64,000 nucleotides of DNA from Rosellinia necatrix (taxonomy: Eukaryota; Ascomycota; Sordariomycetes; Xylariales; Xylariaceae): the NCBI GenBank assembly GCA_021209875.1, contig JAGYVD010000007.1, positions 1,550,001 through 1,614,000 on the forward strand, given 5' to 3'. Within the stretch, counting starts at the first letter, position 1. Each line of letters starts with the position of its first letter. The notes under the pieces were generated by a model. That model saw nothing but the letters and a program-made list of their open reading frames with translations, was not told the DNA's origin and made no database searches. Made by a program: the position numbers and the translations under genes. Of this stretch, positions 26,736 through 38,200 are shown one piece after another.

Positions 26736-29700
26736 TTTGCTGTTGGCCTCGGATATGGCTCTTTTTAGCACACTCAGCGTACATTTGACACAGCATGCCC
26801 CCGTTGTGCTAAAGCTACCTAGTACACTAGATCTGAAGTGAAGGGACAGGGACCGGCTAGCCCGTGTTGTATTGAAGAAAAACATCTTGAACTAAACTAC
26901 CTAGGTACGCACACCAGATCCGGAGTAGGGCAGCGCCTAGGCAACTACATATGTAGTGTGTATGGAAGTGCGTCTATATTCTCTGCACTCCGATAAGCGT
27001 ACGCGTTGCTTCCTCGCATCTTGTAGTTACACCCCAGCAGAGATCCTGGAACCGAAATCCATCATGGCGCATCCGTATGAGAGCTCAGAGGGGCTGTGAA
27101 CAATAGACGGCAAGAAGGTCTGGACGACTACTGTACATTTGACCGTCCATTTGCTGGCTAAAGGGGCTTGCTTGATGGCTGAAGAACCATGAGGAGATGG
27201 CGGTGTCCTACGTCCCACGACGATGCTACCCCGTAGCCCCTTTTCCTCGCTACGCTGATCACCATGACTAGATCTTAGTCCCCTGTAAAGGCACATAGGA
27301 GCCCGTAAAGATGGGTGGTATCGTCTCCTATCTAGGTAGCATGTTATGCGCTTCGGACAAGTATGTCCCATTGCCGGAGCGAAGCGAAAAGCGCTGACCA
27401 GCCCTACCTACCTGACCTAGTCAGTGTCATACAGTGCTTGCAACGCTTGTGCTTGTAAAGACGCCACCATCTCTCTATCTCTCTCTCTCTCTCTATTTTG
27501 CCACACCTTGGGTTTTAATGGGCTACGCATATACAGGTTGAATCAAGTAGGCATCGCCTCTTTCTCCTGATTAGCCCGCGTAAACCCTTGGAACTACTCT
27601 TACCGTTGTGGCCCTGAGCGAGATTAACCTGGTTTAAACGCGGTGAAGTATTCGACCATAGAAGGATGATATGGGGAGGGGCATTTCATGGTGATCCGGG
27701 TTTGTGAGCTAGGAAAGCGTCACTGTTTAGATAATTTATTTCCAGACCGGTTTCCTTGCAATTTCATCAGTGAATCGATAGCTATTGTCCGTCGAGCGTG
27801 GTTTTAGCCCTTCTAGTTGACCCGGGCCCTGACGATCTCAGCATTAGATGACTGGATCGGAAAGGATTGGGCAATGCTGGGCTGAATTATAGGCTAGGCC
27901 ATCACGTTGCGTGCTGCCGTCCCAGGATGCGGAAGCCGAGATTGTACGATATGATATATCCTTCATGCTCGCATCAGCCAATACTATCCGTGGCTGGACA
28001 CCCGAACTGGTCTTGGTCTGAATCGTCTACTTTTCTACTTCGGCCATGTTCCGTGGAAAACCATGTCGGTGTTTCCGCCCTAGGTAGTAGTAGCCTTATT
28101 GGATTTGGAAGACAGCCTCCTTCATATTCAAAATCCGTACGGGCGTCCTTGGTCTATCGTTCTCAAGGCGCGGCTTTGCAAAACAGGGACCCGGTGCCAT
28201 TTCCCTCGTTGCTTCGACATCCACGATTCCCCTCTACCCGTCGTGGGGTCGATTAGGCGGCCGTCGCGGCGGGGGATCGAGCTATCAGGCCAAAATAACC
28301 CAAAGCCAACGGGTTGACAAAGGTGGGTAGTGTTCGCACGTCGGAATGGTGGTAGTGGAATGTTGAGATTATCGTAGGTTTGTAAAAGGCAAAAGCGGTT
28401 GAAGCCTATTAAGTATAACTAGCGCTAGTAACTATCTTCTTATTGGTCGAAGAGGGGCTGGGCGAATGCGCAATGCCCCGATTTAAACCGGGTAAGCCTC
28501 GGGAGAGTGTCTGCTAGCCCCCACCTAATAACCAACTGGTTTTTATTGTGTTCATTTAGAGATCCGAGCCACCTGGCTTCCTCCAATGCCTCATAGCCTC
28601 ATAGCTTCATTTTGTTCCGATCGTGAAGGGAGGCCGGCTCCTCGTTTTGGCGTCGCGGGGTGTTCCGTCTAGGTCGCATTGGATCCCAGGCGCTACCAAC
28701 GGGGCTTAATTGATCAAGCTGGTCCCGGATTAGGTATGGTATCTGATACTCACAATAACCTCAGCCATCTACGTGGTATAACTACCATTGTCCCGCCTCT
28801 CACGTTGTCACTGGTCTAGTCCGCGAGGCGATAACACAATGTTTCATATCACACCGAATGGTAAAAGTAATGGGAGGGCGAGCGTAAGGCCCTGCCGCCC
28901 TTTTCCCGTCACCTATGCCCTGGTTGTGCTAGGTGCAGACTGCGGTCCCTTTGAGAATCCTTACTGAGCTGGAGGCCTCGCACGACATCGTGCAATCTCT
29001 CGTGGGGTTCAAAAAGGGCGCCGTAATACTTGGTACCCCGGACCCGGACCAAACAACGGTACAGCCGCCCTCAGAAAGCTAGGGTGTACGCTAAGCTCCG
29101 CCACCTTGAACATCCATCCCTCTCGTACTTGTGTTTACACTGCATACTACTACCATGTATGTATGGTATGTACGGTCTGTGCAGTCTTGCGCATGCATGG
29201 GCGTGAACAGAGTCCTCGTCCCACCACAGCCCGCAATAGTCCCCGCGTTCCGTGCCATCCCACCCCGATGGTCTCGATTCTTCTTCTCCTGAGATCACAT
29301 CGCGACGCAGCCAATGGGCTTCCACAAAGCGAACGTAGCCGCAATTTGATGACATACTACCCTAGTTAGTTATCGCCGTTGGTTCTATCGTCTGTTCCTA
29401 CCTGCGGATCGACGGATGCCTAGAGCATATGCGCAGCCGGAGACAGCAGTTATGAGTCCCCTCTTGCTAAGCAGATTTTCCCCCACAATAGAGCCGCCGG
29501 AGACTAGAGTCAAAACGTTTCCAAAAAACCATTCATTTTGGTCGCGATGGATTGTTTTCATGTATGTGATTAGGATGCTGATATCTGTTGGTAATCATGT
29601 CATCCCTCGTACCTGGGGGATGCATAATAGCTCCTCTTTGACACCTGAGAGGATTAGTATGCTAGCCGCATCCACACATCCCGCGGTTAAGCTACATACA

Positions 29701-29981
29701 TACGTCGTCCCCGCTCATGGGCAGATTCCCGGGCTGAATGATATCTGCGAAGCTATAGCCATTATGGTTCGGATCTCGGCTTGTCACATTAACTCATAAT
29801 TGTAGGTGATTGGAGTAGTTCTCTTCTGAGCTTGTTGATCTGGCCTGGTGAGTTAGGTTACACCTACAGCACAGACTTGACGAACTGTCTAAGGCTAAGT
29901 AAGGGCCAGGTTGAGATTGACCCCTCGTGGTTCTCCCCTTCAAATAACATCTCCCACGTGAGAGTATCTGTCAAAAGCAAA

Positions 29982-32900
29982 ATGGACCCCCTCTCCATAA
30001 CGACATCCGTGATCACGCTGCTTGGAGCGGGAAGTAACGTCTATGATTTCTTGCAGTCCATCCGCCATGCTGATCGGGGGCTTCAATCATTGGTTAGAGA
30101 AGTGAATACTCTTAACGGTTTTTTGAGGTCTATTGAGAAGGCTCTAGAAGACTGTCGAGATAACCCCTACGCCTTGGCCCATATTGACCCAGCTCTTTGG
30201 AAGGAGAGCAAGGTTGCGCTATCAGATTGTCAAGAGACACTGGACCAATTGGGCTCGGTTTTTAAGGAGCCGAAGAGGCCATCCCGTTCTAATTCGCTTT
30301 TTCGTCGAGCGAGAGTTGCAGCAGAGTTGCGATCTCGTGCTGGGGATATTGCCTCATTTCGAGAAAAAATATTTATGTCAAATCTATCGTTACAGACATT
30401 GCTCCAAGTCATCAATGTGTGAGTTGACGTCTCTGTCTCAATTCAGAGATAGGCTAACAAATGGAAGGTCTCTTTCTCTCCGGGGCAATGAATCTCATGA
30501 TAATATATTGAGAGATTTGAAAGAGCTGAAAGATGCGCTGAAGAAATCATCCCAGGCTGCTACCGTTTCATATTCCACCTTGTTCCTCAACGAGCAAGAT
30601 ACCCGTCTAGTCCATCATCTGAAGGGCTTGGTTCGAGCAGCGCAGGAATTCCATACAAGTGCCAGTACCACTGCAAGCACAGTGGCCGGCAGCGGTGAAA
30701 CGCACCCGCCGCCTACTGATTTTGGAGACGACGAGTCGAAGTCAGGGGTTCCGTACAGACTACCATCTATGAAGAGACAACAAATTGAGACCTACCTTTC
30801 CCATCACCAACAAGCCGCACGCGCCGGCACTTCCACATCCAGCAGAAAAGCAGATGAGCTAGTATCCCCAAACTCGCCTAAAGGCTCTGGAGTAATCCTC
30901 GAAGCGCGTGAAATTGGCCCCGATCATGTTATCAGTAACATATTCACCAGGGGTATCAGCAAGATTGCTCAGCAGACTCTTCAACAACTTGATCTCCAAA
31001 AGGCAGAAGATCTCCTTATAGAGGCTCTGAAATGGTATGGCTCGTCTGGGTCGGATGATACGCGTCACCAGCGGCATCTACAAACCCAGCTCGCTTTGTG
31101 TAATCTTCTCCAGGGCAACCGCCAAGAAGCGCAAGACTTGATCCTCCTTCTAGTTGATTCTAGCCTGGAGCAAGATGTTGTCGCGCACCAGCTTCTTTAT
31201 GCCTTGACACTACTACAGTTACACGAACTGGACTTTGAGAGGGCGAAGGAGAACAGTAAGCGGCTCTGGGATGCACTTCAAAGAACCACAGATTGCAGGG
31301 TTTTGGATTCAAACCATGCGATGAGACTTCTGGCCACTTCGTACCAGAAATCAGGAGACAGCCTCCTGGCCGCCGCAATTGAAGCGGAGTTACCCAATTT
31401 AAGGCTATCCGACCCTGTGCCAAAAATGGTAGATTTTCTAGTCGACTCTGAAGGGCTTTTAACTAGCATTTTTGGGTTTCAGGGTCATCCGGGAGTCTCG
31501 AATCCTCTCTCTGTGGTTACCAAAATCCATGATCTCCCAATAGCAAAAAAGCCCAGCTCCCTCCAGATTCGTGAGCAGCTACAGGAAGATGTGTATTCTG
31601 CTATCTCAGGGTGTCCTTCTGACTGTGCGGATCACGGCCTGTTGGAGGGGGTGGATCAAGAGTTCCCAATTAGCCAGCCAAAAATGAAGAAGAGGTCTTG
31701 GTTAAATATACGGGCATTTTTTAGGCCTCGTTTAAGCCGGCATACTGACAGTAGCGTGGGTCTACACTTATCACATACCGGGACACCGAATCCCCGGTCC
31801 AAACTTAGGAAAAGAGTGAGGACGACACATGTTGGGTCAGCGACTTCACCCATGGGGACTGATCCACACCACAGTGCATTCCCAATTTCAGCTGCACAAA
31901 AACCAATACGAACGGAGCAGGCCGTGTCAATAGGAGGGAACTCGGGGGTGCGAAATGTTTACGAGCCTCAAACGGTGGACCGGACAACTGGACAATCCGG
32001 CAATAACCCAGCGGATGCGACGACAGGGCACCACAGCGCTCGGGAACCGGAACAGCCGTTACAACGCTGGTTTAGTTTCCATGCGGGCGTGCCCGATTGC
32101 GTCTCCAAAAAGCCACTGGCCACACTGCCGGCTACCTCTTTCGAGATGCAGAACGGTGTGATCTTTGAGTTGATGGACACATCTCCCAATGTAAAACGAC
32201 GCCCCCGCGAATCGCAACCCAACGGCAAGCGCAGGCCAAGACATTTACTTGACATTTCTCGACTTCATCGGTTCGACGAGAACAATAGCCCACCATCATG
32301 CCTGCCTGGCAGTTCAGTACAAATCCCAGACGTATACTCTCATAGTAGCTTGTTCGAGCAAGCTCGTAGGAGCCACAATGAGGTGGACATGATGGACATG
32401 ACGACGACGACTTCGCTGGAGATGGAGAATGATATATATCAGCTACTCGGATATGACAGGCGCCCAACCGAGACGGTGACCAAACAGACACCGGCGAAGT
32501 TAAATAGGAGCCCTTCATCTGCTGGTGGTGGTTTCCTGGGCCGTCTCAATGTTACTACTGAATCCAGCTCCGGATCAGACTCGGATACATCCTCTGACTT
32601 TGATTGCGTGACACAGTCAACTCGTCAAACATCGTTCAATTCTTTACTCGTTTCGGATGAAGAGTCGGGTGATAATGATGGCGTTAACAGAGGTTCGCCA
32701 GCCTCAAGCGTCGTGCGGACGAAGGATCAACAAGCTACGGGGCTCGGATCCGGTGGCGTGTCTCCTACCCGGCGGCCTTCCAACGCGACGAGCGATAATA
32801 TCGAGGTCGTAGAACCCGGAAGTGATCCGAGCCCTGCCCGGAGCCGCAAATTAGATTATGCGACAGCGAATGGTATGAGCTCCGCGCAATTCCCAAATCC

Positions 32901-33231
32901 TCAGGCTCGGAGCCGCCAGGAGTTTGGGCCGGCGGTGGCGAGGCTCTGCCGATATAGATCACCCCGCAAGGCGGTTTTTCGGAGACGGTTACCCGGTAGC
33001 ACGGCGGCCGGGCTTCGCCGGCTCTTTCATGGGCAGGACGGCCAAGATGGTTTCAGCCTCAATCCCAACAACGCACTCTACTTTGGCCCCAATGCCGTTA
33101 TTGGCCCGTTCACCGACTTGGACGAGAACAACGAATACGTAGACACCCGTCAAGCTACGTTCATGTTCCGCGGGGTGAATCACGGCAATGTTAGTGGTGG
33201 AGAAACTCAGGCTTTAGGGGTCGGTGTCTAA
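29982..33231 (+). CDS. PigL_N-domain (fungal STAND-type N-terminal) protein with TPR-like helical repeats
   Basis: Two exons, 29982-30418 and 30468-33231, give 1066 residues. The 49-bp intron has GTGAGT donor and GCTAAC branch site. Residues 1-145 (from MDPLSITTSVITLLGAGSNV, with the usual LQSLVREVNTLNGFLRSIEKAL) match the PigL_N/Fungal_N domain found at the front of many fungal STAND/NLR-like and ankyrin proteins. It is a helical effector- or adaptor-like domain related to HeLo-like domains, of unsettled function. Residues about 301-440 are a run of amphipathic helices with TPR spacing (QLDLQKAEDLLIEALKWYG; LALCNLLQGNRQEAQDLIL; LLQLHELDFERAKENSKRLW). The rest is Ser/Pro-rich and probably disordered, with a basic patch near 550 (PKMKKRSWLNIRAFF). 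The last 60 residues are Gly/Asn-rich (LNPNNALYFGPNAVIG; FMFRGVNHGNVSGG). No NACHT or NB-ARC P-loop is visible. In-frame ATGs upstream are ignored because MDPLSI is the family start. Confidence 0.8.
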
Positions 33232-33901
33232 CCTAGAAGTCGGCGGTTTAGTGGGAAGCTGGGTAATATGCTTCGTGAAGCCAAGGCCTTTTCCTTCTCT
33301 AAATTGGCCAATAGGGGAGTTCCTAGTAGCAGTGACGGGCTCTCGGGTACTAAGCAGGTACGGTACCTATCCTAGGTACATAGGTGTTATTTCTATGTTA
33401 ACACTGGGGTATGTTAGCCAAATAACTTTCGTCACAGTGTTCTCGCGGGGTCTATGCTACTTGGGTTCTAACGGCACGGAGAGGGGTACACCCGTATTTG
33501 GATCCGTATTTAGGCTCATACCGCCGAAACCTGCCGTTCCGGTGTCCCATGTCCTACCCATCTTGGTCTCCCCAACCGACCCCGCAGCTCGGGACAAGAT
33601 TACCAGTCCGGGTCTACGCATTCGACTTCTGGCACAAGACCCCCCAAGAACCCCCCGCACATCGTAGGTACCTAGCGTATCTGCTGCCCCGCGCCGGCCC
33701 CCCGACCTCGCCATCCTCAGCTACCTACCATCTGTCTAAGTACCTATCCAAGACAGCAGCCAGGCACAGGCAGGGAAGGTCCCCCGGGCTACCGAGGGAT
33801 CGACACACTGATCAAATATTGCATCGAACGACAGAACAAACGACAGAACAAACGAGAGAGCATTCTAGCCAGTATTCCTTCTGCACCTCTCGTCGCCCGC
33901 C
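33232..33901. other. Intergenic; promoter/leader of the dehydrogenase gene
   Basis: 670 bp between two genes on the same strand. It contains TAGG/CCTA fragments near 33360-33380 and 33664-33740, and a short ACGACAGAACAA direct repeat at about 33829-33853, just before the start codon. No coding content recognised. Confidence 0.6.
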
Positions 33902-34843
33902 ATGAAGCTCCTCTACCCGACATCGCTCCGGCTCAACATCGCTAGCCTCAAGGGCTTCAGCGCATCATTGCACCCCTACGACGTCAAGAGCGTGATCCCC
34001 GAAGACCTCGTCGACGCCGACGTGCTGGTGACGTGGACCAACAGCGCCGACAACCTCCGGGATGCCGCCAAGCGCATGAGGAACCTGCGCTGGATCCAGT
34101 CGCTGGCCGCCGGTCCCAACGACGTGTTGTCGGCCGGCTTCCCTTCGACCGTGGTGGTGACGACGGGCTCGGGCCTGCACGACCGCACCGTCGCGGAGCA
34201 CACCTTGGGGCTCCTCCTCAACGCCGCCCGGCGCTTCGACGAGATGCGCGACTGCCAGGTCCAGGGCCGGTGGGCCAGCCACCTCGGCGGGCCCCAGCCC
34301 GACCGGCCCAAGGACCGCTTCACCACGCTGCGCGACGCCAACGTGCTCATCTGGGGGTACGGTAACATTGCCAAGACGCTCGCGCCGCACCTGACGGCCT
34401 GGGGCGCCACGGTGCGCGGCGTCGCGCGATCGGCCGGCGTGCGCGAGGGCACCGAGGTCTTCGGCGAGGACAAGCTGCCCGAGCTCCTGCCCCAGACGGA
34501 CGCGCTCGTCATGATCCTGCCGGGCTCCGAGGCCACCAAGGACGCCCTCAACGCCGAGCGCCTGCGGCTGCTGCCCAGGCACGCGTGGGTCGTGAACGTC
34601 GGGCGCGGCACGTCCGTCGACGAGGACGCGCTGGCCGACGCGCTGGAGAAGGGCGAGATCGGCGGCGCCGCCCTCGACGTCTTTGTCAAGGAGCCCCTGC
34701 CCGCCGAGTCGAGGCTGTACAAGGCGCCGAACTGCATCGTCAGCCCCCACGCCGCCGGTGGCCGGCCGCAGGACGCCGAGGCGCTCATCGCGTACAACCT
34801 GCGGCGGTTCATCGCCGGCCAGGAGCTGAAGAACGTTATCTAG
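33902..34843 (+). CDS. D-isomer-specific 2-hydroxyacid dehydrogenase, NAD(P)-dependent
   Basis: A single-exon, 313-residue oxidoreductase interconverting a 2-keto acid and a D-2-hydroxyacid with NAD(P); the substrate cannot be told from sequence. The Rossmann fold starts near 146 (ANVLIWGYGNIAKTLAPHL), with a GxGxxA variant of the glycine motif. The catalytic triad is visible: R235 in VNVGRGTSVDEDAL, E264 in DVFVKEPLPAESRLY and H283 in IVSPHAAGG. Earlier signatures include HDRTVAEHTLGLLLNAARR at about 93-111. Length is on the short side but complete. The coding sequence is extremely GC-rich with C/G third positions, unlike the PigL_N gene just upstream, which makes a 319-codon antisense shadow. 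The gene faces the SNF2 gene with 391 bp between stops. Confidence 0.93.
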   Translation: MKLLYPTSLRLNIASLKGFSASLHPYDVKSVIPEDLVDADVLVTWTNSADNLRDAAKRMRNLRWIQSLAAGPNDVLSAGFPSTVVVTTGSGLHDRTVAEHTLGLLLNAARRFDEMRDCQVQGRWASHLGGPQPDRPKDRFTTLRDANVLIWGYGNIAKTLAPHLTAWGATVRGVARSAGVREGTEVFGEDKLPELLPQTDALVMILPGSEATKDALNAERLRLLPRHAWVVNVGRGTSVDEDALADALEKGEIGGAALDVFVKEPLPAESRLYKAPNCIVSPHAAGGRPQDAEALIAYNLRRFIAGQELKNVI

Positions 34844-35234
34844 GGGACTGGGAGGGACGCGAGAGAGGACACGAGCACGAGCACGAGTACGATAGCATAG
34901 ATGAATTATAGACCTCACATTCAACTGGGTAAAGCTGATGTTCCATATTAAGTCTACGCATGTTGGCCACCGACCGTCCTTCTTCTCTTAACTGAGGAAT
35001 GCCACTAGCCACAGTCTGATCTGATCGTCCCTTCGTCCTAGCCTGAAGCCCAAACTGCGAAAGGGTGGCGGCAGTAAGTCGAGGTATAATAGTAAAGCAA
35101 GAGAAGCCAAGGGTAATTCCACCTAACGCCATGGTCCGCCTGCTTACCTAACCTAGGTAAAGCAGCGCCCTACTCATTTATATCAAGACCCAGAAGAAAA
35201 TACCCGACCGGCCAGGAGCAGTGCCGCGCCACGC
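34844..35234. other. Intergenic, convergent 3' flanks
   Basis: 391 bp between the stops of the dehydrogenase and SNF2 genes. A GAGCAC/GAGTAC run lies just after the dehydrogenase stop, and a CCTAGG near 35152. Nothing else seen. Confidence 0.6.
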
Positions 35235-38200
35235 CTAGTCCCATCCTTCGCTCTTGATCCTCCTCTTACCTCCGGTGTATTGGCCACCATCTTCGGGATC
35301 GGCGAGAGGGAGCTTCCTCCTCGACCCCACTATCACGAGATCGTCATCGCCATCGCCCCCCTCCATCTCCTCCATCTCCTTCCACTTCACCCTCACACCG
35401 CCACCGGCACCTGCAGCATCGCCGAACCTCGCCTGCACCTCGAGCTCGAGCTCGATCTGCGCCAGCGGCCTCCCGACGTCGACGCCGCGCAGCGTCTCCC
35501 GCAGGTCCTTGGACGGCGTCGTCGCGGCCGAGCCCGCGGCCGCGGCCGCGCCGCGCTCGAGGTCCTGCTCCGTGTGCCGCGCCTCGCCGATGAGTCGCCG
35601 CAGCCGCAAATCCCGCCGCCGCGACGAAGACGCCGCCGCAGCAGCAGTAGTAGTATTAGTAGTAGTAATAATAGTAGCAGGCGCGCGCTCGACGATCGGG
35701 AACGGCAGCATGGCGACGTCGCGGCCCGCGCCGAGCCGCACGCGCAGCATCAGCTCCAGCGCGCGCTCCAGCACCGCCGCCTCCCTCAGGCCCTCCTCGG
35801 TCCACGGCTCCGCCGACAGCGTCATCGCGTCGTTGTCGAGGGCGGCCTGGCACGCCCCGTACGACAGCAGCCGCCGCAGCGCGTTGCGCCCGTGCGCGAA
35901 CCGCCCCTTGGCCTCCCGCGGCAGGTCCACGAACTCGTCGTAGTACGCCTCCCGCGTCCGCCGCTGCAGGAACGCCCGCGCGTCCGCCTGCGCCGCCCTG
36001 TCGCCGTTGCGCCACCCGCCGCTGCCGTCGCCGGGCTTGGGCTTGGGTCCTGGTTTGGGCGCCGGCTTTCGCCTCTCCGACGACGGGATCGTGCTCATCG
36101 GCCACTTGGGGCCGGGGTAGCTCTCTTTCTTGCTCTTCGTCGGGCTTTGCATTCTTGGGGATTTGCTGTTGGGCTCTAACCTGGGTTCTGACCCGGGGGG
36201 TTCCTTGATGATCAGTGGCTTTTCGACCTCGGCTTCCACTTCGACATAGGATCCGTGCTCAAGCTTGATCCTCTTCGGGGCGGGCTCGGCGGATGCCTCG
36301 TCCTTGTACTTGGCGTCATCCTCGTCGTCGTCCATGAGTAGGTTCCGTTCCCCTAGTAGCTTTTGCCCTTCAAGCGAATGCCATGCCTCGTAAACCTCGT
36401 GCTGGAAGAGGTTCAGGAGCTGGACTAGGACGCCGTTCGTGCTTGCTTGGGATCTCGCGCCGAGCTCCGGCAGGATCTTCTCGATCTGTCGGCTCTCCCG
36501 GAACGCGTGGTACGAGTTCTTGAGCTTTACCCTGTGCACTGTGACATCTGATTTTTGGCCGACCTGGTAATCGGTTAGTATGCCTCTTGAAGTCAGAAGA
36601 GCAAAAAAAAAAAAAAAGGGGAGGGGGAAGATGGGCTGCAAACGTGAATGAGCGACACGAAAACGAAACTTACTCGGATCACTCGATAGATTGCCTGCCA
36701 TTGATATTGGAGACTGTGGGATTGGGAAGCGACGAGAACCCGCGAGCAGTTTTTATGGAGGTTTGTGCCTGCAAAACCGACGGTATACATCTGGATCATG
36801 ATCTGGCACGACTCAGGCGCGCCGCTGTTGAAGCTGTCGACGAGATGCTGGCGCTCTTCGAAGGTCAGCTGCGCATGCAAGCAGCGGCAATTGATGCCCA
36901 GGAACTGGATAGCCAGCTCGTAGTAGAATGCGACCATTACGTTCTGCTCGATGATAAGGAGTTTCTTGATTGGCTCGTTTTCTTCCCTCGTTAAGATGTT
37001 CTTGTCGATGTAGTGCAGGATGTATCGCAGAACAGGCGAATTCCGGGCAACAAGTTCCATATAGCCGACGTGGGTTTCCGGCTTCGTCTCGGTCGGGAGG
37101 ACCAGGAACTGCGCTAGGCGGAGAAGATTCACTTCTTTCTCGCGCATCTCAGCTACCTTGTCAGTTAGAGTTGAGTATCCATTTTCCGTCAAAATCGTGT
37201 TCAGATCGTACACGTCCAAGGAGGAGGAGGCTAGCTGAAGGAGCCGTGTGGTACTGTTGATGTGCGCCTTTGCTTCCTCGTCTTCCTTCTTAGTTTTCTT
37301 AGCCGACTTGTCCACTTTGTCTCCCCAATCATTAAGGTTTTCGAGATAGGTAATAAGAAGCTCATTGTGCACTTCCTGGTATTCATTTTGGTAGGCCTCG
37401 CCAGGGTCGATGTCAACGGTATAGTTCTCAACTTTAGGAAACAGACCTTCGAGAGATACGGTATTGGCCTTGTCCCAGTCAGTATAGAGATAAGAACTAG
37501 GAGATCTCTTCAACATGGCGAGCCTTTCGAAGTGCCGGAGATATTTTCGCGTCAGGTTAATATTCAGCGTTCTGGCGAACCTGCTTTTGCAGAGTAGCGG
37601 CGCTAGCAGGCCCGGTCGTCCTGCCGCTAGTTGTGAATAATTGGACTGGGAATAGTCATCGAGTTTGTCGAGGTCCTGTAACTCCCTAAAATTGAACTCA
37701 ATGTGTTCACATTTCTCAGTATGGTCATTCAAGTACCTCTCGGGGGCAGTCCAGAGCAACCTCACGAGCCCAAATAGATCGGTGAGCGTGTTCATGCACG
37801 GCGTAGCGGTAATTAGGAGAGTAAATTGGCGCTCGAGAAGGTAAATGGATCGCCAGTTCTTGGTGCTGGGATTCTTTACCTTGTAGGATTCGTCTATGAT
37901 TACCAACGAGAATCCTCGTTTTTGTTGCGTAAAGGACGAACTCCATTCCTTGCCGTCAGCGGTACATGTTCGGTGCGCCCAGCTTTCCATAGTCATGACA
38001 ATAACTACTCTGGACGCTTCAGTGTTTGTCTCATCCCAGATGTATTTGAGAAAGGTTGGCCATTGCTGGAAGGTCTTGGGGCATAAGTAGACGATCCTGG
38101 GCCGATACGATGGTGGCTCTAAGCCGGGGCCAGAAACTACTATACGAGGCAGTATGAATTCGTCAATCACTTCCTCGAGTTCCTCGACCCATTGATTTGC

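Larger units (their letters stand above)
25673..29981. other. Long intergenic region; Rsp5 promoter and degenerate DNA
   Basis: The first few hundred bases are the Rsp5 5' flank. The rest has no gene that I can support. It contains CCTAGG palindromes (26135-26160), a TGCC run (26262-26291), a 15-bp tandem (26687-26735) and a CT microsatellite near 27475-27494. Two stretches, 28933-29082 (+) and about 29420-29600 (-), read like short decayed coding pieces; see the findings. Neither is strong enough for a gene call. Confidence 0.5.

Noticed and set aside
27867..28317. Overlapping 129- and 72-codon plus-strand frames
   Set aside because: No recognisable domain, two frames compete over the same bases, and there is no intron signal joining them to anything.
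33965..34924. 319-codon minus-strand frame opposite the hydroxyacid dehydrogenase (plus a 278-codon one at 33976-34812)
   Set aside because: Shadow of a GC3-biased gene. The plus strand has a full catalytic triad and Rossmann motif; the antisense product is low-complexity Arg/Val/Gly/Ala with no motif.
35254..36179. Plus-strand frames (229 and 299 codons) over the SNF2 last exon
   Set aside because: Arg/Pro/Ser-rich shadows. The minus frame continues the helicase motif VI exactly across a canonical intron.
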